A program made the translations under genes and the position numbers. A DNA stretch of 5,934 nt from ANME-2 cluster archaeon (lineage in GTDB: Archaea > Halobacteriota > Methanosarcinia > Methanosarcinales > Methanocomedenaceae): NCBI GenBank assembly GCA_022353185.1, contig JAKRWB010000617.1, positions 1 to 5,934 on the forward strand, given 5' to 3'. Every line of letters starts with the position of its first letter. Within the stretch, counting starts at the first letter, position 1. The notes beneath the pieces are model-generated. The model did not search any database, had not been told where the DNA came from, and saw nothing but the letters and a program-made list of their open reading frames with translations. Positions 1 through 5,352 of the stretch are shown here, in pieces.

Positions 1-90
1 TCCAAATTCGGCTCAGCCGACTTATATTTCACCAATCGCGTTATATGAGATCCAGAACCCACCTTTACATTACCTTTCAATCACCAAACA

Positions 91-105
91 AGGAAAATAT
101 AAAAG
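91..105 (+). promoter_or_regulatory. Archaeal-type BRE/TATA promoter of the SEC-C gene pair
   Basis: The stretch reads AGGAAAA followed by TATAAAAG (98-105), which matches the layout of an archaeal purine-rich BRE directly upstream of a TATA box. Archaeal transcription normally starts about 25 bases after the TATA centre, which would place the start near 126. That leaves a leader of about 35 bases containing GGAG (146-149) ahead of the ATG at 161. The spacing is therefore self-consistent. The motif is short and the region is AT-rich, so a chance match is possible. Confidence 0.5.
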
Positions 106-160
106 GCAGTGTGTCCTTACCACTTTATTATTAAGAAGATATGATGGAGATAAAATAATA

Positions 161-595
161 ATGTCTCAAGAAATCGGTATAAATGACCCATGTTCATGTG
201 GTTCAGGAAAGAAATTCAAAGATTGTTGCTATCAAAAAAACTACCAGATACGGGATGGCGGGAAGAAGATAAATATTTTTGCAAAATCTCTTGATTCGGT
301 TCCCGTACATAACCTCAATGGAATAAGACCCGATATTACCAAAGAAGAAAAGATCAACTCATGCATTGAAGTGATACACCAGATTTTAAAGATAGAAAAG
401 GTAGGTATGCTTGGAGATGTGGTCGACAAAGTGGTTCAGGATTTGAACATTATTCCAAATTTTACATACCGGGAGATTGGAATGCAGATGCAAAATGATG
501 GCCGGTTTGAGGTATATCAAATGCAGGTGTGCAGCCTAAAAGGAACAGATCCGATTGAGTTGATATTAGATAAATTAGATAAGTATGAGCGGTGA
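161..595 (+). CDS. Small SEC-C motif zinc-binding protein, function unknown
   Basis: The 144-aa product begins with a SEC-C motif: C11-x-C13-G-S-G-K-K-F-K-D-C22-C23. This is the zinc-binding module known from the SecA C terminus and from many unrelated small proteins, where it usually mediates protein or ribosome contacts. After a linker, residues about 64-140 are predicted helical. The stretch around GDVVDKVVQDLN...REIGMQMQNDGRFEV reads like a small winged-helix or HARE-HTH-like fold, but I cannot name a family. The protein has no signal peptide or membrane segment and is probably cytosolic. The start at 161 is chosen because GGAG lies 11 bases upstream and because MSQ-then-SEC-C is exactly how the next gene begins. 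The frame stays open upstream to the window edge without another ATG, GTG or TTG. The gene is followed after 6 bp by a second SEC-C gene, so the two are probably co-transcribed. The SEC-C call is strong; the function is unknown. Confidence 0.88.
   Translation: MSQEIGINDPCSCGSGKKFKDCCYQKNYQIRDGGKKINIFAKSLDSVPVHNLNGIRPDITKEEKINSCIEVIHQILKIEKVGMLGDVVDKVVQDLNIIPNFTYREIGMQMQNDGRFEVYQMQVCSLKGTDPIELILDKLDKYER
591..595 (+). promoter_or_regulatory. GGTGA ribosome binding site overlapping the upstream stop codon
   Basis: GGTGA is complementary to the archaeal 16S rRNA 3' end (anti-GGAGGTGA). It includes the TGA stop of the first SEC-C gene and lies 6 bases before the ATG at 602. This fixes the start of the second gene and suggests translational coupling. 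Confidence 0.6.
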
Positions 596-601
596 AATGA
601 T

Positions 602-1690
602 ATGTCCCAAAAAATCAATAGAAACGATCCCTGTCCTTGCGGTTCAGGGAAAAAATATAAACACTGTTGTTTGAAAAAAGATGCTAAAGTCAATCAAAAA
701 TATTCAGGAAAGAGACCTTTCATCGGCTGTCTTACGATTATGAGGATTGATCAAGAATTCAAGGATAATCCTAAAAAGTTCGAGGAACTTGGAAAAAACT
801 ATGGTTATCCGATTGACAGGGAAAAAATGAAAGAATCCATGTTACATTCATGGGATTTCAATAAGATCAGAAAAATGAGTACGAAAGAAATTATCGATAA
901 ATTGCATTCACTGAATATTAAATTTTCAGTTGATGATTTCAAAAGGCAAGCTGGAAATTACATATCTTCGATACAATTGGCAAAAGATTATTATTTCACA
1001 CAAGATCATCATGCTAAGGGTTGGGATGAGGACTTCATTTTGCTGGCAATATACGAGTTGTGGAAACGGATTATACCTGATCAGGTCAATATTGAAATGA
1101 TCGACGATGAGATGCAAGAAGGCTATGATGCTCTAAAGAGTGATAAATTAAATGAGTGTATAGAAAAATGGTCGAGGGCATGGAAGACGATAGTGACTAT
1201 TGTTCCTGCTTACATTGACTCCGTTGAAGAAGCCGACCAATTTATGCTCGAACCATTGACACAATCTATTTATAACTGGTGTCAGGATTTTGAGATGGAG
1301 TTATTGAATGCAGGATTACAAGATAAATCCTATTTCAAAAAAAGGATCGAATATTGCAATAAATTCTATCGATTATTTCCTGAAACAGATGATTTAATCA
1401 TACAAAATATGCTCAGAGCAGAAGCAGAGTCGTATGCCGAATTAGGGGAATTCGAAACCGCCGATAAACTATTTGGGGACTTGGTAAATAAATATCCTGA
1501 TAGCATTTGGGGCTATGTTGGATGGGGTGATATGTATAATTGGGCAAAATTTATTGATAAAGGTTTCCCGAATTACAAAAAGGCAGAGGAAATTTATTTG
1601 TGTGGTCTCGAACAGTGTGATGACGAAAATAATGCCATTAGTGACCGATTAGAGGATTTAAAGAAAAAGATGAATGAGAAGACGGAATAA
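602..1690 (+). CDS. SEC-C motif protein with TPR-like C-terminal region
   Basis: The 362-aa product opens with a canonical SEC-C zinc motif, C11-P-C13-G-S-G-K-K-Y-K-H-C22-C23, at the same residue positions as in the preceding gene. The middle (residues about 40-200) is helical and includes an aromatic-rich segment of the form LW-R-I-P followed by EGYDAL...KLNECIEKWSRAWK (roughly 173-196). I recognise this as a recurring pattern in long SEC-C proteins of prokaryotes, though without an assigned function. Residues about 266-342 form at least two TPR-like helical pairs: AELGEFETADKLFGDLVNKYP matches the TPR spacing of small and bulky residues ending in P, and a second unit contains NYKKAEEIYLCGLEQ. 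The end is a charged helix. Such proteins are thought to act as scaffolds. No catalytic motif, signal peptide or membrane segment is visible. The gene is the second of a probable two-gene operon; no clear terminator follows. Confidence 0.88.
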   Translation: MSQKINRNDPCPCGSGKKYKHCCLKKDAKVNQKYSGKRPFIGCLTIMRIDQEFKDNPKKFEELGKNYGYPIDREKMKESMLHSWDFNKIRKMSTKEIIDKLHSLNIKFSVDDFKRQAGNYISSIQLAKDYYFTQDHHAKGWDEDFILLAIYELWKRIIPDQVNIEMIDDEMQEGYDALKSDKLNECIEKWSRAWKTIVTIVPAYIDSVEEADQFMLEPLTQSIYNWCQDFEMELLNAGLQDKSYFKKRIEYCNKFYRLFPETDDLIIQNMLRAEAESYAELGEFETADKLFGDLVNKYPDSIWGYVGWGDMYNWAKFIDKGFPNYKKAEEIYLCGLEQCDDENNAISDRLEDLKKKMNEKTE

Positions 1691-1741
1691 TAAAGGGAGC
1701 ATACTGCCAGAATACAGGACGTTAATTTACATAAATGGATA

Positions 1742-1759
1742 GCATGTTCCGGACCATGC
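1742..1759. repeat. 18-bp near-perfect palindrome
   Basis: GCATGTTCCGGACCATGC reads the same on the other strand except for one symmetric mismatched pair (bases 6 and 13), giving 16 of 18 symmetric positions around the central TCCGGA. It lies 52 bases after the SEC-C gene stop and at the left edge of the GC-rich island. It could be a protein-binding site, the base of an RNA hairpin or the end of a relic element; nothing else here decides between these. Confidence 0.6.
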
Positions 1760-2010
1760 GCCACCAATATCATGATGGCTTGTCAGGCTGCACTCTCATT
1801 CCGCTAACGCCCAGGCCTAAATCCCTGGCCGGGGCTTCCGATATAAGTTCACCAATGCTACGCTCCTTCTGGTCGCCTCCCCTTCGGGTCTGATAATATG
1901 CTCATATTTTAAATCACCCGGCCGTCCCTCCCACTCAATCCCACACCCTGCGCCCGGGTACTCTGCTTGCGGGCGGCGGCCCCAGGTGCTGGTGGGTACG
2001 GGAGAGCTTT
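1760..2010. other. GC-rich island, possible structured RNA or relic element
   Basis: By hand count GC is about 61% over 1801-1890 and about 72% over 1921-2000, while the flanking genes look clearly AT-richer. Several short complementary pairs are present: CCAGG with CCTGG (near 1810-1830), CGCCCG with CGGGCG (1951-1956 and 1970-1975), and CCAG with CTGG (near 1982-1992). I do not recognise a tRNA, the SRP RNA or the RNase P RNA. In AT-rich archaea a GC-rich intergenic patch with hairpins can mark a non-coding RNA, but a decayed inserted sequence would look similar. The strand is undetermined. Confidence 0.35.
1951..1975. repeat. GC-rich hairpin inside the island
   Basis: CGCCCG at 1951-1956 is exactly complementary to CGGGCG at 1970-1975, with a 13-base loop between. 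The stem is all G-C pairs and so would be stable, but there is no following T run, so it is not a classical intrinsic terminator. Confidence 0.45.
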
Positions 2011-2047
2011 GCTATAACTCTTGAGATATATTATTTATTAAATATTG

Positions 2048-2111
2048 CACCGCAAATAACCCAAAGACGCAAAGAGTGTTGTTAATCTCTTTCGTCACCT
2101 CTTTTGCGGTG
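2048..2111. repeat. Two-stage 64-nt stem-loop (CACCGCAAA ... TTTGCGGTG)
   Basis: The outer stem pairs CACCGCAAA (2048-2056) with TTTGCGGTG (2103-2111), 9 perfect base pairs. The inner stem pairs GACG plus AAAGAG (2066-2069 and 2071-2076, with C2070 bulged) with CTCTTTCGTC (2087-2096), another 10 base pairs. The inner loop is 10 bases and a small internal loop separates the two stems. The words ACCGCAAA and GACGCAAAG resemble extragenic repeat sequences that I recall from environmental and methanogen-related genomes, but that link is from memory. It may be a dispersed repeat, a terminator-like structure or an RNA element. Confidence 0.65.
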
Positions 2112-2135
2112 TTGTGCATCCAACTGACTAATGCA

Positions 2136-2152
2136 AAAAACGTAACGTTTTT
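2136..2152. promoter_or_regulatory. 17-bp perfect inverted repeat, candidate operator
   Basis: AAAAACGT and ACGTTTTT are exact reverse complements separated by one A, giving 8-bp half-sites with a 1-bp spacer. It lies about 100 bp before the start of the XPB operon and just ahead of an AT-rich possible TATA element, where a regulator could act. As RNA the loop would be very tight and the stem end A/T-rich, so a dimeric DNA-binding protein site seems likelier than a hairpin. The trailing T run could alternatively help termination of upstream transcription. Confidence 0.45.
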
Positions 2153-2162
2153 AATCTTTTGG

Positions 2163-2174
2163 TATTATTTAATT
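2163..2174 (+). promoter_or_regulatory. Possible TATA element of the XPB operon
   Basis: TATTATTTAATT is the best-placed AT-rich element for an archaeal promoter: it would start transcription near 2193 and leave a leader of about 55 bases containing GGTG (2241-2244). A second AT element, TTATAATATT (2223-2232), would instead give an almost leaderless message and make the ribosome binding site useless, so I prefer the first. Neither is strong. Confidence 0.25.
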
Positions 2175-2251
2175 GATGTCCCGCTTCTAAAAAGAGGGAA
2201 AAAAGTCATCGACACAGAGGACTTATAATATTTACAAATAGGTGCGATTGA

Positions 2252-3655
2252 ATGGATACACAAATTATGTTGAAGCAGATGTGTAAAAGTGATATCAACG
2301 ACTCAGATATCAAGGCAATCTGCAAAAGCCGTGGTTTTCCTGCCAAGGAGGCAACTTCTCGTGACGTTTTTGAAAACTTTTTCATCTCCACGATTGGCAT
2401 AAAGGAAGCACTGAACTCATTAACCTATGAAGAAGTTGTATTCCTCCACTTGCTCAATAAGATACACAAAAAAGTTGGTATCGAGTACTTTGAGAGACTA
2501 TACGGTAGCGCAAAACCTGCGAAAGGGTATTATTACGGGACGTTAAACCAGCAGTATAAAGAAACACTCAAAAAGGTGAAGAATAATCTGGTGCGAAAGG
2601 GTGTGCTCATTATCATAGAAGAAGAAGCGCGTGCGTATTTCAGCACTACCAAGCTGGAACGCTTGCGATTCTATTTTCCTACGGAATTTGGAGTTTTTCT
2701 TCCACCCATTGTCAAAGCTTCGAAATTTTCAGAAACCGGGAATTTCAAGAGAAAGTTACTACGTGATAAACTACTGGAGATTATCGGCGGGGAGCAAAAA
2801 TCATCTCCTTTATCAAACAAAAGCTCTTTCACACTCACTATCAAAGATGGCAATCTGTCCATTGGAGATGAAAAGTTCAGAGTAAGTCGCCTGTTGAAAT
2901 GGCAACAATCCTGCTGGCATGCGTCCGTTGAAGCAAATACTGAGATGCAGAGTGACGATATGGGTCTCATTGAAGTTACACTCTATGCATTCTCACAACT
3001 TAAAGAGCAAGAATGGTTACCCGCAGATAGACTCGCTGTGATGCTAAAGATCTTTACAGGAGAAACGGCGGATCACCCCTGTGAACATATCTGTGATGTC
3101 GGCTGGGAGTGGGGCTGCCTGATAAAAGTTGTGGCAGATGGAAAGACATACTACCGGTTACCTGAAGATTTCCTGGAAAATACGACTTCATCTTCGCCTG
3201 AGCAGTATCTACAGGTTGAGCCCGACGGTACAATAGTTCTGGATCTGATGACCATCCCATATACCGCACTGGAAGTACTGGCTTCGATTGCATTTCTGGA
3301 TGTTCATAATTCCAATCTGCGAGCGACCGCCAGCCTCATCAAGATCGGGAATGCGCTTATGACAGTTCGCAAAGAGAGTGTTTTTGCGTGGCTTATAAAG
3401 AATTCATCAGATTTTCGCACCGCAATCGAGATGGCTGAAAAGAGATGGGGTAAACAGATAATTCATGAACACCTGATGATTGCACGGGTAAAAGATCTGA
3501 GCCTCAAGGTTCAGATTGAAAACTCATTTGCTGATTCGCAAAGCCTTGTATCACTTCCAAATGATTATATCGCATTTCCATGTACATTTCTTCCAGCAAT
3601 ACAAAAACTTGTGGAGATGTCAGGGCACGTTATCAAGAAGGCGAGGAATGAATGA
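2252..3655 (+). CDS. Helicase-associated winged-helix protein, XPB operon subunit 1
   Basis: This 467-aa product is probably an accessory subunit of the XPB helicase encoded two genes downstream. Residues about 15-45 could be a small SAP-like helix pair (DIKAICKSRGFP). Residues about 52-155 look like a winged helix ending in the β-rich LRFYFPTEFGVFLPP. Residues about 235-312 look like a second winged helix (EWLPADRLAVML ... GKTYYRLPEDF). Residues about 318-425, beginning YLQVEPDGTIVL, resemble the PF13625 module also found at the N terminus of XPB, though this copy is the most divergent of the three. No ATPase or nuclease motif is visible. The domain order resembles the helicase-associated protein encoded beside XPB in Actinobacteria (Rv0862c type), but this protein is shorter. 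The start has GGTG 7 bases upstream, and its stop overlaps the next start. The family call is from reading the sequence; the complex role is inferred. Confidence 0.75.
   Translation: MDTQIMLKQMCKSDINDSDIKAICKSRGFPAKEATSRDVFENFFISTIGIKEALNSLTYEEVVFLHLLNKIHKKVGIEYFERLYGSAKPAKGYYYGTLNQQYKETLKKVKNNLVRKGVLIIIEEEARAYFSTTKLERLRFYFPTEFGVFLPPIVKASKFSETGNFKRKLLRDKLLEIIGGEQKSSPLSNKSSFTLTIKDGNLSIGDEKFRVSRLLKWQQSCWHASVEANTEMQSDDMGLIEVTLYAFSQLKEQEWLPADRLAVMLKIFTGETADHPCEHICDVGWEWGCLIKVVADGKTYYRLPEDFLENTTSSSPEQYLQVEPDGTIVLDLMTIPYTALEVLASIAFLDVHNSNLRATASLIKIGNALMTVRKESVFAWLIKNSSDFRTAIEMAEKRWGKQIIHEHLMIARVKDLSLKVQIENSFADSQSLVSLPNDYIAFPCTFLPAIQKLVEMSGHVIKKARNE
3643..3646 (+). promoter_or_regulatory. GAGG ribosome binding site at an ATGA overlap with two possible starts
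   Basis: GAGG precedes two adjacent in-frame ATG codons at 3652 and 3655. The gaps are 5 and 8 bases, so initiation at 3655 is at least as likely as at 3652. With 3652 the genes overlap by 4 bases; with 3655 the overlap is 1 base. Confidence 0.45.
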
Positions 3656-5352
3656 TGCGAACAAAACCAAACTTAACTCAGGCAAATATCAACGAACTGA
3701 GCATCTTTTCCAACCAATATGATCTGCGTCATGATCTGCATGCCTATGTTGAGTATGTGCAGGACCGCGATGTAAAACGGTTACATCGAAGTAATGAGTT
3801 GAACCGATCTGACTTTAAGCGATTGGCAAAACTTATGAGCGATTCTTATGAGATAAAAGAAGTAGAAAAAAATGGATATTCTGAGTGGATAAATTATGTC
3901 GATAAACTGGCGCTTCTATTTAAATTCGTAAAGTATGACACTAAGGGGACATATGCAGGATATACCAGTAGTGAACCATCATTTCCTGAAAATTACATTG
4001 AAGTCGATGCCAGAATATATGAAGCATTTATTGGCCTGCCACTTTTAGAGCAGGAGAAGAAGCTTCTGGATTTATTATTAAAAAATAATCTTGATGGTGA
4101 CAATGAGTTTTACACTACAAGTTCGCTTGGCAGGTTATCCGGATTCGCGACCAGGGGATCAGCAACCGGTGTTATACCGGGATTGGATTTTGCAGGGGTA
4201 AGACGATTTCTTATTGAGATTTTGCACTCCTGTACACCCGGTGTCTGGTATACTACCTCCTCATTGATTCAATACCTGAAAGAGCATCATCCATTCTTTC
4301 TTATCCCAAAGAATCCCAAGTTTGAATATAAATGGGAAGCAGAGAAAGGTCGATATGGCAATTTTCGTGAGGGTAAGAGCACGTGGAGTGGAGAGATACA
4401 GATCTCAGAGAATGATGCAGATGCATTTGAGCGAGTGGAAGGTCGCTATGTGGAACGATTCCTTGAAGGATTACCCCTTATATTAGGATATATTGAGGTT
4501 GCCTATTCCAAGACTGAGCATAAGGGATACCTGCCCGAGATAAATCAGCTTCAGTCGTTTCGAGTCAATGATAAATTCCTGCACGTGATGAGCGGTAAGA
4601 TCATAGAACCCAAAGTTACCGTGCAGCCGAATTTCGAGGTGCACGTGGAATCGGAATTATATCCGGTTCGGATTCTTGCGCAATTGATAAAACTTGCAGA
4701 TGTTGTTACAAAGGATAAAACAAGCATCTTAAAACTTCAGAAAAAGAAAGTTCTGACTCAATTGAGCGAAAGAGAAGACCTTGATGTGATCAAGTTTTTG
4801 GAGAACATAAGCGGTCAGAAACTGCCACAGAATGTTCAAATCGAACTCGAAGAGTGGGTTGGAGCTTCAGAAGCGTTTACTCTTTATGAGAATGTTGTAC
4901 TATTCGAGGGAGATAAAAATCTGCCTGACATCGACCGATTCACGATCGAATGTATATCACCGACAATGAGAATCGTGCATTCACCTGACAAGTTGTTTAC
5001 ACATCTTGAACAAAAAAAGTTGATCCCTCTTCACATAAAACATCGCTCATCAGCACTTACGCCTCTTCCAGACAGTGCACGCACAGTCCTTCCCAAACGA
5101 GATTCAAGCGTTTCAAAATCAAAAGCAAAGAAGCCTGTGACAATAAAGCGGGAAGTTCAGATCACATTTCACTTTCCAGCAAAAGAATTGATGGAAGAAT
5201 TCCGCAAAGGCCTTATAGCTGCCAGATGCCCTGTTGCTGCAGATTGGAATAAATTGACACTCTCCTTTGCCAGAAACTACGAATCAGAGGTAAAGAAAAT
5301 CAGCAATGCACTGAAACATGATTACACAATCAAGATTGAGGATATTGCATGA
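3652..5352 (+). CDS. Helicase-associated domain protein, XPB operon subunit 2
   Basis: The 566-aa product (565 if the next ATG is used) is the clearest member of the helicase-associated family here. The N terminus contains a helical segment DVKRLHRSNELNRSDFKRLAKLM (about 39-61) typical of the winged-helix repeats in this family. Residues about 185-285 include PGVWYTTSSLIQYLKEHHP, the usual winged-helix opening. Residues about 321-425 start VTVQPNFEVHV and include FLENISGQKLPQNVQIELEEW, a good match to the PF13625/XPB-N-like module. A basic Ser/Lys-rich linker (about 464-498) leads to a compact αβ-looking tail (about 500-566) that I do not recognise. There is no Walker motif or nuclease signature. 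It overlaps both neighbours by ATGA junctions, which suggests translational coupling and a fixed ratio with XPB. It probably binds DNA and/or XPB. The relationship to the actinobacterial XPB neighbour is good; the role is inferred. Confidence 0.82.
   Translation: MMRTKPNLTQANINELSIFSNQYDLRHDLHAYVEYVQDRDVKRLHRSNELNRSDFKRLAKLMSDSYEIKEVEKNGYSEWINYVDKLALLFKFVKYDTKGTYAGYTSSEPSFPENYIEVDARIYEAFIGLPLLEQEKKLLDLLLKNNLDGDNEFYTTSSLGRLSGFATRGSATGVIPGLDFAGVRRFLIEILHSCTPGVWYTTSSLIQYLKEHHPFFLIPKNPKFEYKWEAEKGRYGNFREGKSTWSGEIQISENDADAFERVEGRYVERFLEGLPLILGYIEVAYSKTEHKGYLPEINQLQSFRVNDKFLHVMSGKIIEPKVTVQPNFEVHVESELYPVRILAQLIKLADVVTKDKTSILKLQKKKVLTQLSEREDLDVIKFLENISGQKLPQNVQIELEEWVGASEAFTLYENVVLFEGDKNLPDIDRFTIECISPTMRIVHSPDKLFTHLEQKKLIPLHIKHRSSALTPLPDSARTVLPKRDSSVSKSKAKKPVTIKREVQITFHFPAKELMEEFRKGLIAARCPVAADWNKLTLSFARNYESEVKKISNALKHDYTIKIEDIA

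Larger units (their letters stand above)
1691..2251. other. Gene-free region rich in inverted repeats between two operons
   Basis: No convincing coding sequence is seen on either strand across these 561 bases. From left to right they hold an 18-bp imperfect palindrome (1742-1759), a GC-rich island (about 1760-2010), an AT-rich run (about 2020-2046), a two-stage hairpin (2048-2111), a 17-bp inverted repeat (2136-2152), an AT-rich possible TATA element (2163-2174) and the ribosome binding site of the next gene (GGTG at 2241-2244). No strong terminator (stable hairpin followed by a long T run) directly follows the SEC-C gene. The region probably contains the end of the first transcription unit, repeat-like or relic sequence, and the promoter of the XPB operon. 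Confidence 0.7.

Noticed and set aside
241..429. Minus-strand ORF within the first SEC-C gene
   Set aside because: It lies opposite a well-supported coding gene, has no ribosome binding site and no recognisable motif.
1800..1830. Possible integron attC-like core (CGCTAACGCCC, GGCCTAA)
   Set aside because: The required paired R and L core sites with correct RYYYAAC/GTTRRRY ends and spacing are not present, and there is no integrase or cassette structure.
1735..1893. 52-codon + strand ORF (MDSMFRTM...)
   Set aside because: It has no ribosome binding site, runs through the palindrome and GC-rich repeat-like DNA, and its composition (many S, P, R, L) looks like translated non-coding sequence.
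1940..2010. tRNA or other known stable RNA in the GC-rich patch
   Set aside because: No T-loop (GGTTCGAATCC-like) sequence, anticodon arm, SRP or RNase P signature could be found on either strand.
2671..2970. Minus-strand 99-codon ORF within the first helicase-associated gene
   Set aside because: It is a shadow of the + strand gene, whose frame has family-like domains across this segment.
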